Program-made: the position numbers and the translations under genes
Shown: positions 46,421 through 59,058 of the stretch, one piece after another
Layout: the number at the start of each line of letters is the position of its first letter
How positions within the stretch are numbered: the stretch's first letter is position 1
NCBI RefSeq assembly: GCF_000442515.1
Contig: NZ_AQPH01000002.1
Coordinates: 55,087-119,086 of the forward strand
DNA: 64,000 nt
Direction of reading: 5' to 3'
DNA from: Magnetospirillum fulvum MGU-K5
GTDB taxonomy: Bacteria; Pseudomonadota; Alphaproteobacteria; Rhodospirillales; Magnetospirillaceae
Notes under the pieces: model-generated
Told to the model about the DNA's origin: nothing
What the model saw: the letters and a program-made list of their open reading frames with translations, nothing else
The model's database searches: none

Positions 46421-46885
46421 TTAATCCTGCTTGAACTCTTCGTGACAAGCCTTGCACACCTTGCCGGTGGCGGCGGCCTGAGCCTTCAGAGCATCGGGAC
46501 CGGCCTTGGCGGCGGCGGCCAGCTTGGTCGATTCGGTGGCCAGGGCCTTCCAGCCCTCCAGGAACTCAGCCGACTTCGCCCCGAACGCCTCGGGCTTGGT
46601 CTCACCATTGGGCAGGGCCTCCGTGCCCTTGGCCCAGCCGATCGGAGCCAGCTTGGCCACCATCGCCATGTTCTCGGCGCGCTGGGCGGCATCGGCAGGC
46701 AGATCGGCCTTGCCCGCGGCGAAGCCCGCGATCGGAACCCACTGCGACTTCAACGTCTGCATCAGGCCCTGACGCAGCTTCAGCAGGTCTTCCGGCTTCG
46801 ACTGCTGGGCCACGGCGGGGACAGAGGCCGCGACAATGGCACCGGCGACGGCGGCAACCGCCGCGTATTTTAGGCTGAAACGCAT
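46421..46885 (-). CDS. cytochrome c'
   Basis: The 154-residue precursor has a signal peptide (cut near AVA-QQ). A four-helix mature domain ends with the haem attachment site VCKACHEEF close to the C-terminus, as in class II cytochromes c. [16 protein letters not shown] matches helix A. These periplasmic proteins bind NO and occur in purple bacteria and denitrifiers. GGGAGAA lies upstream. Divergent from icd. Confidence 0.93.
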   Translation of the reverse strand: MRFSLKYAAVAAVAGAIVAASVPAVAQQSKPEDLLKLRQGLMQTLKSQWVPIAGFAAGKADLPADAAQRAENMAMVAKLAPIGWAKGTEALPNGETKPEAFGAKSAEFLEGWKALATESTKLAAAAKAGPDALKAQAAATGKVCKACHEEFKQD

Positions 46886-47122
46886 AATGATGATTCTCCC
46901 GTGATAAGTGGGGTATCCGCGCGACACTATGGGGAACGTAAACCGCCATGCCCAGTAACAAAGTGTTTCCGGTCCTGCCCGCTCCCCCTCCCAACGAGTA
47001 GGATTACGGTTTGCGTTCGCCGGTGCGGATGGTATCGTCGCCGCCGCTCGGGGCGGCACCGCGCGCGGGACAACGCGCGTCCCGACACATCCCAGAATTG
47101 CCCAATAACCGGGAGGACGTCG

Positions 47123-48343
47123 ATGAAAAAAATCAATGTCGCCAATCCGATCGTCGAGCTCGACGGCGACGAGATGACGCGGATCATCTGGCAGTTCATC
47201 AAAGACAAGCTGATCCTGCCCTATCTCGATATCGACCTGAAATATTACGATCTCGGCGTTGAAAACCGCGACGCCACCGACGACAAGGTCACGGTCGAAG
47301 CCGCCCAGGCGATCAAGCAGTATGGCGTCGGCGTCAAATGCGCGACGATCACCCCCGACGAAGCCCGCGTCACCGAGTTCAATCTGAAGAAGATGTGGAA
47401 GTCGCCCAACGGCACCATCCGCAACATCCTCGATGGCACCGTGTTCCGCGAGCCGATCATCTGCAAGAACGTGCCGCGCCTCGTCCCCGGCTGGACCAAG
47501 CCGATCGTGATCGGCCGCCATGCCTATGGCGACCAGTACCGCGCCACCGATTTCAAGGTGCCCGGCCCCGGCAAGCTGACGATGAAGTTCGAAGGCGCCG
47601 ACGGTCAGGTGATCGAGCACGAGGTGTTCGCCTTCCCCAGCGCCGGTATCGCGATGGGAATGTACAATCTCGACGAATCGATCCGTGGCTTCGCGCGCGC
47701 CTGCCTGAATTACGGCAAGGACAAGAAGTGGCCGGTCTATCTCTCGACCAAGAACACGATCCTCAAGGCCTATGACGGCCGCTTCAAGGATCTGTTCCAG
47801 GACGTCTATGAGACCGAGTTCAAGGCCGATTTCGACAAGCTCGGCATCACCTATGAACACCGCCTGATCGACGACATGGTCGCCTGCGCGCTCAAATGGT
47901 CGGGTGAATTCGTCTGGGCCTGCAAGAACTATGACGGCGACGTCCAGTCCGACACCGTTGCCCAGGGCTTCGGTTCGCTCGGCCTGATGACCTCGGTGCT
48001 GCTGTCGCCCGACGGCAAGACCGTCGAAGCCGAAGCCGCCCACGGCACCGTCACCCGCCATTACCGCGAGCACCAGAAGGGCAAGGCGACCTCGACCAAC
48101 CCGATCGCCTCGATCTTCGCCTGGACCCGTGGCCTCGCCTACCGCGCCAAGTTCGACAATACCCCCGAGGTCGCCCGCTTCGCCGAGACCCTGGAACGGG
48201 TCTGCATCGATACCGTCGAAGCTGGATTCATGACCAAGGATCTCGCCATCCTGATCGGTCCCGATCAGCCCTGGCTCACCACCACCCAGTTCCTCGACAA
48301 GCTTGACGAGGGTCTGCGCGCCAAGATGGAAGCCAGCGCCTGA
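47123..48343 (+). CDS. icd: NADP-dependent isocitrate dehydrogenase
   Basis: The 406-residue enzyme belongs to the dimeric, mitochondrial-like isocitrate dehydrogenase subfamily. Markers are [40 protein letters not shown] (substrate Ser/Asn), [26 protein letters not shown] and AHGTVTRHY. It makes 2-oxoglutarate, the carbon skeleton for ammonium assimilation. GGGAGG precedes the ATG. Confidence 0.97.
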   Translation: MKKINVANPIVELDGDEMTRIIWQFIKDKLILPYLDIDLKYYDLGVENRDATDDKVTVEAAQAIKQYGVGVKCATITPDEARVTEFNLKKMWKSPNGTIRNILDGTVFREPIICKNVPRLVPGWTKPIVIGRHAYGDQYRATDFKVPGPGKLTMKFEGADGQVIEHEVFAFPSAGIAMGMYNLDESIRGFARACLNYGKDKKWPVYLSTKNTILKAYDGRFKDLFQDVYETEFKADFDKLGITYEHRLIDDMVACALKWSGEFVWACKNYDGDVQSDTVAQGFGSLGLMTSVLLSPDGKTVEAEAAHGTVTRHYREHQKGKATSTNPIASIFAWTRGLAYRAKFDNTPEVARFAETLERVCIDTVEAGFMTKDLAILIGPDQPWLTTTQFLDKLDEGLRAKMEASA

Positions 48344-48375
48344 CGCCTGCCCGGCCACGGCTCTGAACGCTGACG

Positions 48376-48411
48376 ACGGCGCGGTTCCCTTTAAGGAGCC
48401 GCGCCGTTTTC
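48376..48411 (+). terminator. icd terminator
   Basis: ACGGCGCGG (48376-48384) pairs with CCGCGCCGT (48399-48407), with extra inner pairs, followed by TTTT counting the stem's last T. Confidence 0.85.
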
Positions 48412-48436
48412 ATGTCTGGCGCACCACCTTACGATC

Positions 48437-48484
48437 TTTGCGGGCTGCCGCCCGTACCCGCCCGGGGCACAGCCCCGGACCCCG
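48437..48484 (-). repeat. two-hairpin interspersed repeat, copy 2
   Basis: On the minus strand: GGGTC, stem CGGGGC/GCCCCGG, GCGGGT spacer, stem CGGGC/GCCCG, then CAAAG. It lies between icd and the bPH2 gene. Confidence 0.7.
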
Positions 48485-48598
48485 TTCGTTGCTTTCGCCC
48501 TCTCTGTTCGAACCCATCATTTACCGATACACTTCACCGGTATCACCGTCGTCAGACGCAGGCCGTTGATTTCACTCGGCGGATGGAAAGAGCGAACC

Positions 48599-49066
48599 AT
48601 GAGCTTCATCGAAAGCAATCTGCTTCCCAACGAGGAAATCGTTTACAAAACCAATCTTCATTGGTTCATTTTCGTTCCAGCCGCCATCGTGTTTACGGTT
48701 GGGATTGCGTTAATAGTCGCCGGATATTTGCAGAATCTATCGAACCAAATATTGATCTGGTCTGGACTGGCCGCGCTCGCCTACGGAATAGTCTCATTTT
48801 TTATCCGATGGATCGATCTGAAGACATCCGAGTTTGGGGTTACCAACAAGCGGGTTCTGATCAAGATCGGCTTCATCCGCCGCCACTCCCTCGAAATCAT
48901 TCTCAATAAAATCGAAGGGATCGGCGTCAATCAGGGCATTCTCGGACGCATTTTAGGCTTTGGGACCATTACCGTCTCGGGCACGGGAGGATCGAAGGAG
49001 CATTTCGCTCAGATTGACGATCCGCTCGAATTCCGGCGCCAAGTGCAAACCCGGATCGAATCCTAG
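48599..49066 (+). CDS. bPH2 (DUF304) membrane protein
   Basis: The 155-residue protein has two membrane helices (WFIFVPAAIVFTVGIALIVAG and ILIWSGLAALAYGIVSFFI), followed by a bacterial PH domain (EFGVTNKRVLIKIGFIRRHSLEIILNKIEGIGVNQGILGRILGFGTI). This family is uncharacterised. Local base composition is more AT-rich than in the neighbours, so it may be a newer arrival. Its stop TAG is inside the left terminal repeat of a MITE-like element. Confidence 0.85.
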   Translation: MSFIESNLLPNEEIVYKTNLHWFIFVPAAIVFTVGIALIVAGYLQNLSNQILIWSGLAALAYGIVSFFIRWIDLKTSEFGVTNKRVLIKIGFIRRHSLEIILNKIEGIGVNQGILGRILGFGTITVSGTGGSKEHFAQIDDPLEFRRQVQTRIES

Positions 49067-49249
49067 AGTTTGTCAGAGCCTAACGGGATCGCTTTTGGGG
49101 GCCGTCACCCCCGGGCTTGACCCGGGGGTCGATGTGGAGAGCCCAAAAGTCATTGGAAACATTGGATTGGGCGGCGCCATCGGGATGGCCGGGTCACAAG
49201 CCCGGCCATGACGGATTGAGTGTATCCACTTAACCCAGACAAACTCTAG
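49063..49249. mobile_element. MITE-like element with 12-bp terminal inverted repeats
   Basis: CTAGAGTTTGTC (49063-49074) and GACAAACTCTAG (49238-49249) are exact inverted repeats bounding 187 bases with no ORF. The TA dinucleotides inside each end fit a TA target duplication, as for IS630/mariner-type elements. The interior holds three hairpins (around CCCCCGGG, GCTTTTGGG/CCCAAAAG and GGCCGGG/CCCGGCC). Confidence 0.7.
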
Positions 49250-49256
49250 CCCCCGA

Positions 49257-49315
49257 GGTCCAGGAGGCCCCTGCCTCCTGGCGGGGATCGGGGCAGCGCC
49301 CCAAAGACTTGCCCC
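49257..49315 (+). repeat. two-hairpin interspersed repeat, copy 3
   Basis: GGTC, stem CAGGAGG/CCTCCTG, GCGGGGAT spacer, stem GGGGC/GCCCC, then AAAG. It directly follows the MITE-like element and precedes the pnp terminator. Confidence 0.75.
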
Positions 49316-49321
49316 CCAACG

Positions 49322-49355
49322 AAAAAGGCGCGGCCCCTGGTGGGGACCGCGCCTT
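49322..49355 (-). terminator. pnp terminator
   Basis: On the minus strand AAGGCGCGG...CCGCGCCTT with an inner CCCC/GGGG pairing (one bulged base), followed by five T residues (complement of 49322-49326). It lies 26-59 bases after the pnp stop. Confidence 0.88.
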
Positions 49356-49380
49356 CGTCACGTCGGATCGCGCTTAAGGC

Positions 49381-51540
49381 TTACGCCTCGGGGCGGTCCT
49401 TGCGGCGCTCGGCCTTTTCGGCCTCGATCTGGGCGGAGATGTCTTCTCCGGTGGCCTGATCGACCTGCTTCATCGACAGCTTAACCTTGCCGCGATCGTC
49501 GAAGCCCAGCACCTTGACCTTGACGGAATCGCCCTGCTTGATCACGTCGGCGACCTTGGCAACGCGCTCGCGCGACAGTTCCGAGATGTGGACGAGACCG
49601 TCGCGGGAGCCGAGGAAGTTCACGAACGCGCCGAAATCGACGACCTTCACGACCTTACCGGTATAGATCACGCCGAGTTCGGGTTCGGCGACGATGCCCC
49701 GGATCCAATCGATCGCGCGCTGGGCGGCATCGGCATCGACCGAGGCGACCTTGATGGTGCCGTCGTCATCGATATCGATCTTGGCGCCGGTCTGTTCGCA
49801 GATTTCGCGAATGACCTTACCGCCGGTGCCGATCACTTCACGGATCTTTTCCTTGGGGATCGAGATCGTGGTGATGCGGGGCGCGTTGCCGGAGACCGAA
49901 TCACGGGCCGAATCGAGGCCCTTGCTCATCTCGCCCAGAATGTGGATACGGCCGTCCTTGGCCTGATCCAGGGCGATCTTCATGATCTCGCGGGTGATCG
50001 AGGTGATCTTGATGTCCATCTGGAGGGCGGTGACGCCATCGGCGGTACCGGCCACCTTGAAGTCCATGTCGCCCAGGTGATCTTCGTCACCCAGGATGTC
50101 GGACAGAACGGCGAATTTGTCGCCTTCCTTGATCAGACCCATCGCGATACCGGCCACCGGACGGGGCAGCGGCACGCCGGAATCCATCAGCGCCAGCGAG
50201 GAACCGCAGACGGTCGCCATCGAGGACGAACCGTTCGACTCGGTGATCTCGGAGACGACGCGGATGGTGTAGGGGAAGGCTTCCTTGGCCGGCAGGGTCG
50301 GACGGACCGCGCGCCACGCCAACTTGCCGTGGCCGATTTCGCGGCGACCGGGCGAGCCCATACGACCGGCTTCGCCGACCGAGTAGGGAGGGAAGTTGTA
50401 GTGGAGCATGAAGTGCTCGCGGTACTCGCCCGAGAGCGCATCGATGATCTGCTCGTCCTGGCCGGTGCCCAGCGTGGCGACCACCAGGGCCTGGGTCTCG
50501 CCACGGGTGAACAGGGCGGAACCATGGGCGCGGGGCAGCACGCCGACTTCGACTTCGATCGGACGGACGGTCTTGGTGTCGCGGCCGTCGATACGGATGC
50601 CGGTGTTGAGGATGTTGCCACGGACGACTTCGGACTCGAGGTCCTTCAGGATGCCGGGGGCGACGGCCAGTTCGGCCGCTTCGGTCAGAGCCTCGAGAGC
50701 GGACTTCTTGACGGCGCCGACGGCGGCGTAGCGGTCCTGCTTCTTGACGATCTTATAGGCCTCGGCCAGCGCGGCGGGGATGCCGGCGGCTTCGAACTTC
50801 GAACGGACGATCGCGATCTCGGCGGGCGGGGGAGCGAGTTCCCACGGCTCCTTGGCGGCGGCTTCGGCCAGTTCGATGATCGCCTTGATCACCGGCTGGA
50901 ATTCGGTATGACCGAAGGTGACCGCGCCCAGCATGATCTCTTCCGAAAGCTGCTGCGCCTCGGACTCGACCATCAGCACGCCTTCGGAGGTCCCGGCGAC
51001 GACCAGATCAAGCGCGCTCTTGGGCAGCTCGTCGGCCTTCGGGTTCAGGATGTACTGACCGTCGATATAGCCGACGCGGGCGGCACCGACCGGGCCCATG
51101 AAGGGCAGACCCGACAGGGTCAGCGCGGCCGAGGTACCGACCAGCGACACGATATCGGGATCGTTTTCGAGGTCGTGCGACAGCACGGTGCAAACGACCT
51201 GGACTTCATTGCGGAAGCCATCGACGAACAGGGGACGGATCGGACGATCGATCAGGCGGGAGACCAGGGTCTCTTTCTCGCTCGGACGGCCTTCGCGCTT
51301 GAAGAAGCCACCCGGGATCTTGCCGGCGGCGAACGCCTTTTCCTGGTAATTCACGGTGAGCGGGAAGAAATCGATTCCCGGCTTCTGGGTCTTGACCCCG
51401 ACCACGGTGCAGAGCACCGAGGTTTCGCCATACGTGGCCAGCACGGCGCCATCGGCCTGGCGAGCAACCTTGCCCGTCTCGAGGGTCAGCTTGCGCCCGC
51501 CCCAGATGAGCTCCTTGCGGTGTACGTTGAACAGCGACAT
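49381..51540 (-). CDS. pnp: polyribonucleotide nucleotidyltransferase
   Basis: The 719-residue PNPase degrades RNA 3'-to-5' by phosphorolysis. Two RNase PH domains ([37 protein letters not shown]) flank a helical domain, followed by KH ([20 protein letters not shown]) and S1 ([19 protein letters not shown]) RNA-binding domains. AAGGAACTG precedes the ATG at 51540. It follows rpsO as in most proteobacteria. Confidence 0.97.
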   Translation of the reverse strand: MSLFNVHRKELIWGGRKLTLETGKVARQADGAVLATYGETSVLCTVVGVKTQKPGIDFFPLTVNYQEKAFAAGKIPGGFFKREGRPSEKETLVSRLIDRPIRPLFVDGFRNEVQVVCTVLSHDLENDPDIVSLVGTSAALTLSGLPFMGPVGAARVGYIDGQYILNPKADELPKSALDLVVAGTSEGVLMVESEAQQLSEEIMLGAVTFGHTEFQPVIKAIIELAEAAAKEPWELAPPPAEIAIVRSKFEAAGIPAALAEAYKIVKKQDRYAAVGAVKKSALEALTEAAELAVAPGILKDLESEVVRGNILNTGIRIDGRDTKTVRPIEVEVGVLPRAHGSALFTRGETQALVVATLGTGQDEQIIDALSGEYREHFMLHYNFPPYSVGEAGRMGSPGRREIGHGKLAWRAVRPTLPAKEAFPYTIRVVSEITESNGSSSMATVCGSSLALMDSGVPLPRPVAGIAMGLIKEGDKFAVLSDILGDEDHLGDMDFKVAGTADGVTALQMDIKITSITREIMKIALDQAKDGRIHILGEMSKGLDSARDSVSGNAPRITTISIPKEKIREVIGTGGKVIREICEQTGAKIDIDDDGTIKVASVDADAAQRAIDWIRGIVAEPELGVIYTGKVVKVVDFGAFVNFLGSRDGLVHISELSRERVAKVADVIKQGDSVKVKVLGFDDRGKVKLSMKQVDQATGEDISAQIEAEKAERRKDRPEA

Positions 51541-51601
51541 TCTCGTCAGTTCCTTATCCCTAGAATTGCCGCCGGATTGCGGCAACCCCGACGTCGTGAA
51601 A

Positions 51602-51647
51602 TAAAAACACGGCAACCCGCGTGAAGCCATCCCCACGCGGGTACCGT
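51602..51647 (-). terminator. terminator between rpsO and pnp
   Basis: On the minus strand a long stem (ACGGTACCCGCGTG with CACGCGGGTTGCCGT) is followed by GTTTTTATTT. It likely ends most rpsO transcripts and partly separates pnp. Confidence 0.85.
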
Positions 51648-51684
51648 CTTGGCCGACGTCCGGCCGTCTTTCCGAGAAGCCCGC

Positions 51685-51954
51685 TTACTTGCGGAGGCCA
51701 AGGCGAGCAATAAGCCCCTCGTACCGCTTCTGGTCTTTTTTCTTCAAGTAATCGAGCATCCGACGACGCTGGCCGACCATGATCAGCAGTCCGCGACGCG
51801 AATGGAAATCCTTCTTGTGCTCCTTCAGATGCTCGGTGAGGTTCCGGATTCTCTCGGAGAGAATCGCGACCTGCACGTCGGCCGACCCGGTGTCGCCTTC
51901 GGTGGTCGCAAATTCCTTCACCAGCTCTTGGGTGCGTTCAGGGGTGATCGACAT
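51685..51954 (-). CDS. rpsO: 30S ribosomal protein S15
   Basis: The 89-residue protein has the S15 patterns [38 protein letters not shown] and [12 protein letters not shown]. It binds 16S rRNA early in 30S assembly. It overlaps the end of truB by 17 bases. Confidence 0.98.
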   Translation of the reverse strand: MSITPERTQELVKEFATTEGDTGSADVQVAILSERIRNLTEHLKEHKKDFHSRRGLLIMVGQRRRMLDYLKKKDQKRYEGLIARLGLRK

Positions 51955-52900
51955 CGTCAGCTCCTTCGCTTCGATCTAAAGTCATTACGCGCACCGGGCG
52001 GATCATCCCGCTCTCGATGCGTACCAGTGCCACCAGCAATTCGCCGACCATCGCCCGGCACGGAATGCCTGACGCGATTTCGGCCTGCGGATGCGAGGAA
52101 GCCGCGCGTGCCAGAGGCACGGGGCCGCCACTCTGGAGGCGGCGGGCGTCTGCTTCGCTCAAGGCCAGGGCCGGGATGTCGTCCAGCGCGGTCGCGATCG
52201 GGAGCAGACAGCTCCGAAGGGTCGGACCTTGCCCGACGGTCTCCAGAGTTTCAAGGGAAATCGACTGGGCCTCGGTAAACGGGCCGCAGGCGGTGCGGCG
52301 CAAAGCGGCGATGTGGCCGACCGTGCCGAGCGCCAGCGCGATGTCGCGGGCCAGCGAGCGGATATAGGTGCCTTTGCCGCAATGCACCTCGAATTCGGCA
52401 TGATCGGGATCGCTCGAACCGAGATAACTCAGCCGGTCGATCCGCACCAGACGCGATTTCAGTTCCACCGCTTCTCCGGCGCGGGCAAGATCGTAGGCGC
52501 GCTCGCCATTGACCTTGATCGCCGAGAAAGCGGGCGGAACCTGCTCGATCTCGCCGGTAAAGCGGGGCAGTACCGCCAGAATCGCCGCCTCGTCGGGGCG
52601 GACATCCGAGGTCGCGATCACCTCGCCCTCACGGTCTTCGGTCGAGGTCGCCTCGCCCCAGCGCACCGTGCAGCGATAGGTCTTCGCCCCATCCATCACG
52701 TACTGAACCGTCTTGGTCGCTTCGCCCAGCGCGATCGGCAGAACCCCCGACGCCAGCGGATCGAGCGTGCCGCCATGGCCGACCTTGTCCGCGTCGAGAA
52801 GACGGCGGACCTTGCCCACTACCTGGGCCGAGGACAGACCGAGCGGCTTGTCTATCGACAGCCAGCCGTCAATCGGACGGCCCTTGCGCTTGCGTGCCAT
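51938..52900 (-). CDS. truB: tRNA pseudouridine-55 synthase
   Basis: The 320-residue enzyme has the catalytic [32 protein letters not shown] and [14 protein letters not shown] motifs. It isomerises U55 in the T loop of tRNAs. The start is set at the [20 protein letters not shown]-terminus. Confidence 0.96.
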   Translation of the reverse strand: MARKRKGRPIDGWLSIDKPLGLSSAQVVGKVRRLLDADKVGHGGTLDPLASGVLPIALGEATKTVQYVMDGAKTYRCTVRWGEATSTEDREGEVIATSDVRPDEAAILAVLPRFTGEIEQVPPAFSAIKVNGERAYDLARAGEAVELKSRLVRIDRLSYLGSSDPDHAEFEVHCGKGTYIRSLARDIALALGTVGHIAALRRTACGPFTEAQSISLETLETVGQGPTLRSCLLPIATALDDIPALALSEADARRLQSGGPVPLARAASSHPQAEIASGIPCRAMVGELLVALVRIESGMIRPVRVMTLDRSEGADDVDHP

Positions 52901-53000
52901 TGATGTCGCTTTCGGAGGAAAGAATGCAGGGCGCGCGCGTACACGGCCCCGCTCTCCCCGCAAAGAGCCAAAGCCCCTTTGATCCCCATCGTAAGAACCG

Positions 53001-53047
53001 GGGTCCAGGGGCTTTCGCCCCTGGCGGGTGTGGGCGGAGCCCACAGC
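53001..53047 (+). repeat. two-hairpin interspersed repeat, copy 4
   Basis: GGTC, stem CAGGGGC/GCCCCTG, GCGGGTG spacer, stem TGGGC/GCCCA. It lies between rbfA and truB, so it is transcribed (antisense) within the operon. Confidence 0.75.
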
Positions 53048-53052
53048 CTGAC

Positions 53053-53448
53053 TTAGGCCCCCTCGCCGCCTTCGAGGTCGCGCAGGACTTCGGGACTGCG
53101 GAGGATATCGTCGATGCGGGACGCTTCGTCGAAGGTGGTATCGGGCTGGAACCACAGATCAGGCACGGTCCGCAACAAAGCGGACTTGCCGATTTCGTGG
53201 CGCAGGAACGCCTTGGCCCGCTTCAGTCCCGACAGAATCGGGGTGGTGTCGCCCCCGCCCAACGGCACCACGAAGACGGTGGCGTTGCGCAGATCGGGAC
53301 TGACCCGGACTTCGGTGACGGTGATGCCCCGCCCGACCAGATCGGGATCGCGGAACTCACCGCGCTCGATCACGGCGGCGATGATGTGGCGAAGTTCCTC
53401 ACCGACGCGCAGCTGACGCTGCGACGGCGGTTTGTTTCCCCTCGGCAT
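53053..53448 (-). CDS. rbfA: ribosome-binding factor A
   Basis: The 131-residue KH-like protein has RQLRVGEELRHIIAAVIERGEFRDPDL, ITVTEVRVSPDLRNATVFV and LRTVPDLWFQPDTTFDEASRID. It helps mature the 30S subunit and 16S rRNA 5' end. AAGGAG supports the start at 53448. It lies between infB and truB. Confidence 0.95.
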   Translation of the reverse strand: MPRGNKPPSQRQLRVGEELRHIIAAVIERGEFRDPDLVGRGITVTEVRVSPDLRNATVFVVPLGGGDTTPILSGLKRAKAFLRHEIGKSALLRTVPDLWFQPDTTFDEASRIDDILRSPEVLRDLEGGEGA

Positions 53449-53492
53449 GGACGCGCTCCTTCCGGCTGGATCGAAAGTGGCCGCGACGCCCC

Positions 53493-56102
<2,610 letters not shown>

Positions 56103-56237
56103 GTATGACTTCGTCTCTCTCGCGGCCTGAATGGCGGCCGGATTGCCACCGGTAATCCGATTTCGGTCAACCTCACCGGACAAGCCGGTTTTCCCCCTTC
56201 GTCCCGTCAGACCTTGCGGCCCGCCGGTTCCTCCCCC

Positions 56238-56876
56238 CTAGTCGCCCTGGCGAAAACCCGCCAACAAAGCCGACTCCCCAACAAGACGGCTAGCCAGTTT
56301 TCCCGGCGACAAACACACATGCACGGCCGTATCGCGGCCGAAAACGGATCCCAACTCGGTTCCGTCGAACAGTTCGATCACCGGGATAGTCCCGGCTCCG
56401 CCATGCCCCGCCGCCAATGCCCGGACTTTTTCGCGTCCATCGCGGGAAGCATCGCGAGCGGCTAGAATTAGAGCGGCGCGTCCGGAACGAACCTCGGCGC
56501 ACACCTTCTCGAAACCACAGACCGCCCGTCCAGCGCGACGAGCCAGTCCCAAGCCGTCGAGACAGCGGCGCACCAGCATCGTCTCGATCCGACCCGCCAG
56601 ATCGTCCGGTACGGTGACCGGGCGGCGGGCGGCGCGGGAGAAGAAGCGCTTGGCCACGGCCGTATTTACCACATCCCGGCCTGCGCTCAACCAGATTCCC
56701 CGCCCAGGTAGACGATGGTTAGGGTCGGGAACCACCGAATCGTCAGGCGCGATGACGAAACGCAGCAGTTCGGCCTTGGGCCGGACCGTGCCGGTGACGA
56801 TGCAGCGGCGGTTCGGTCCGGTCTCCTCGTCCTCGTCGCCCGGCGGGTCGAATTCCGCCTCGGGGTCCGGCATCAT
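56238..56876 (-). CDS. YlxR/L7Ae fusion RNA-binding protein
   Basis: The 212-residue product has an N-terminal YlxR (DUF448) domain (RRCIVTGTVRPKAELLRFVIAP, HRLPGRGIWLSAGRDVV). Its C-terminal domain is L7Ae/YlxQ-like (LGLARRAGRAVCGFEKV...GRAALILAARDAS). In many bacteria these are separate genes between nusA and infB; fusions are common in alphaproteobacteria. An AAAGGA precedes the ATG at 56876. Confidence 0.9.
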   Translation of the reverse strand: MMPDPEAEFDPPGDEDEETGPNRRCIVTGTVRPKAELLRFVIAPDDSVVPDPNHRLPGRGIWLSAGRDVVNTAVAKRFFSRAARRPVTVPDDLAGRIETMLVRRCLDGLGLARRAGRAVCGFEKVCAEVRSGRAALILAARDASRDGREKVRALAAGHGGAGTIPVIELFDGTELGSVFGRDTAVHVCLSPGKLASRLVGESALLAGFRQGD

Positions 56877-56893
56877 CAATCCTTTCCGGGCCG

Positions 56894-58411
56894 TCAGCCC
56901 TCGGCCCCGTCCTCGAACCAGTGAGCGCGGGCAGCCATGATGACGGCGTTGGCCTGATCCTCGTTCATCACGTCCTTGCCGACGATGTCGATCAGTTCGT
57001 CACTGGCCAGATCGCCGAGATCGTCCAGGGTCTTGACCCCGCGATTGCCCAGCTTGACCAGCAGCGCCGGGGTCAGCCCCTCGATCGCGGCAACCTCGTC
57101 GACGACACCGATATCCCGGCGCATCTGAGTATAACGCTCGTCCTGCTCGGACAGGAACACACGACCGCGATTCTGAAGCTCTTCGGCGACGCCTTCGTCA
57201 AAGCCTTCGATGCTGGCCAGATCCTCCAGCGGCACATAGGCCACTTCCTCGACCGAAGAGAACCCTTCGGTGACGAGCAGGTGGGCAATGACGTCATCGA
57301 CGTCGAGCGCCTGGATGAACATGTTGGAGCGCGAGCGGAACTCCTCGGTGCGCCGCTCGGACTCCTCGGCCTCGGTCATGATGTCGATGTTCCACTGGGT
57401 CAACTGGCTGGCCAGACGGACATTCTGGCCACGCCGGCCGATCGCCAGCGACAATTGATCGTCGGGAACGACGACTTCGATGCGACCCGCCTCTTCGTCG
57501 AGAACCACCTTGGTCACCTCGGCCGGAGCCAGGGCATTGACCACGAAGGTAGCGACGTCGGGCGACCACTGGATGATATCGATCTTCTCGCCCTGAAGCT
57601 CGGCGACCACCGCCTGGACGCGCGAACCGCGCATACCGACGCAGGCGCCGACCGGGTCGATCGAGGAATCGTGGCTGAGCACGGCAATCTTGGCACGCGA
57701 ACCGGGATCGCGGGCGACCGCCTTGATCTCGATGATGCCGTCATAGATTTCCGGCACTTCCTGAGCGAACAGCTTCGCCATGAACATCGGATGGGTGCGC
57801 GACAGGAAAATCTGCGGCCCCCGGGGCTCCTGACGAACGTCGAAGATGTAGGCGCGGACGCGATCGCCGGTGCGGAAGGTCTCGCGCGGGATCAGTTCGT
57901 CGCGGCGCAGCAGCCCTTCGGCGCGGCCCAGATCGACGATGACGTTACCGAACTCGACCCGCTTGACCAGACCATTCGAGATCTCGCCGACGCGGTCCTT
58001 GTATTCGTTGAACTGGCGCTGACGCTCGGCGTCACGCACCTTCTGGACGATCACCTGCTTGGCGGTCTGGGCGGCGATGCGGCCGAAATCGATCGGCGGC
58101 AGCGGATCAATCAGGAAGTCGCCAACCACCGCGCCCGGCTTCTTGCGCAGCGCCTGGGTCAGGGTGAACTGGGTCGCTTCGTTCTCGACGGTCTCGACCA
58201 CTTCGATATAGCGGGCAAGCTGGATTTCGCCGGTCTTGCGATCGATGTGGGCACGGATGTCGTGCTCATGGCCGTATTTCGAGCGACCGGCCTTTTGAAT
58301 GGCCTGCTCCATGGCCTCAAGGACCTCGTCACGGTCGATGCCCTTGTCGCGAGCGACGGCGTCGGCGACCTGAAGCAATTCGGGGCGGGGGAGTGCGGCG
58401 ATTCGTTCCAT
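56894..58411 (-). CDS. nusA: transcription termination/antitermination factor NusA
   Basis: The 505-residue protein has the N-terminal RNA-polymerase-binding domain, an S1 domain (residues ~135-200), two KH domains (IGACVGMRGSRVQAVVAELQGEKIDI, LSLAIGRRGQNVRLASQL) and two C-terminal helix-hairpin repeats. It modulates pausing, termination and antitermination. It starts 1 base after rimP ends. Confidence 0.97.
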   Translation of the reverse strand: MERIAALPRPELLQVADAVARDKGIDRDEVLEAMEQAIQKAGRSKYGHEHDIRAHIDRKTGEIQLARYIEVVETVENEATQFTLTQALRKKPGAVVGDFLIDPLPPIDFGRIAAQTAKQVIVQKVRDAERQRQFNEYKDRVGEISNGLVKRVEFGNVIVDLGRAEGLLRRDELIPRETFRTGDRVRAYIFDVRQEPRGPQIFLSRTHPMFMAKLFAQEVPEIYDGIIEIKAVARDPGSRAKIAVLSHDSSIDPVGACVGMRGSRVQAVVAELQGEKIDIIQWSPDVATFVVNALAPAEVTKVVLDEEAGRIEVVVPDDQLSLAIGRRGQNVRLASQLTQWNIDIMTEAEESERRTEEFRSRSNMFIQALDVDDVIAHLLVTEGFSSVEEVAYVPLEDLASIEGFDEGVAEELQNRGRVFLSEQDERYTQMRRDIGVVDEVAAIEGLTPALLVKLGNRGVKTLDDLGDLASDELIDIVGKDVMNEDQANAVIMAARAHWFEDGAEG

Positions 58412-58412
58412 C

Positions 58413-58925
58413 TTAATCGTCTGTCCTCAAACCTTCCTGGTCCTTGATGGTCGCTCGGATCAGCTCGTCTGTCAGCACCAGCTTGGCGCCCCGGACATCG
58501 GCGAGCGGGATGGCGACCTCGCCGGTCTCGACCACCAGACGAACAGACTCGCCCGTCTCGTCAAGACCAACCAGCCGACCACGGAACCGCTTGCGGCCCT
58601 CGATCGGCTGTGCCGATTCCAGCTTCGCTTCGAAGCCGGCCCACTGCACGAAATCCTTGGCTCTGGTCAGCGGCCGATCGACGCCCGGGGAGCTGACCTC
58701 AAGGGTATAGGCCCCCGAGATCGGGTCCTCGACGTCGAGAAGTGCCGAGAGCGACCGGCTGATGCCGACGCAATCCTCGACCCCCATCGCCGCGCCATCC
58801 TTGCGGTCGGCCATGATCTGGAGAGTCAGGCGCTGATTGCCCTGCAACTGGACCCGAACCAGATCGTAACCCATGGCATCCAGGGAAGGACCGATCAGGG
58901 CCTCTAAACGGCTTTGAAGATCCAT
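58413..58925 (-). CDS. rimP: ribosome maturation factor RimP
   Basis: The 170-residue protein has the RimP patterns IGPSLDAMGYDLVRVQLQG, VEDCVGISRSLSALLD and YTLEVSSPGVDRPLTRAKDF. It acts in 30S assembly. It is first in the operon rimP-nusA-ylxR-infB-rbfA-truB-rpsO-pnp. The ATG at 58925 gives the normal N-terminus. Confidence 0.95.
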   Translation of the reverse strand: MDLQSRLEALIGPSLDAMGYDLVRVQLQGNQRLTLQIMADRKDGAAMGVEDCVGISRSLSALLDVEDPISGAYTLEVSSPGVDRPLTRAKDFVQWAGFEAKLESAQPIEGRKRFRGRLVGLDETGESVRLVVETGEVAIPLADVRGAKLVLTDELIRATIKDQEGLRTDD

Positions 58926-58954
58926 GATGACCCGATGCCTTGCGACCAACGACC

Positions 58955-58985
58955 TAAAAAACAAAAAGTGGGCCGCCGGCCCACT
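58955..58985 (-). terminator. premature terminator in the rimP leader
   Basis: On the minus strand AGTGGGCC-GGC-GGCCCACT is followed by TTTTTGTTTTTT, a very strong intrinsic terminator only 30 bases before the rimP ATG. It lies downstream of the probable promoter, so it should act as an attenuator. Confidence 0.85.
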
Positions 58986-59029
58986 CTCACCATCCTGTCA
59001 CCAGGCATGTAAGACTGTGTCTGAAACGT

Positions 59030-59058
59030 ACTATAACCATTTCCGCGTCCGAGGCAAG
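59030..59058 (-). promoter_or_regulatory. putative promoter of the rimP-nusA-infB operon
   Basis: On the minus strand CTTGCC (complement 59053-59058), 17 bases, TATAGT (complement 59030-59035). Transcription would start near 59023 and give a leader of about 100 bases containing the terminator. Confidence 0.5.
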
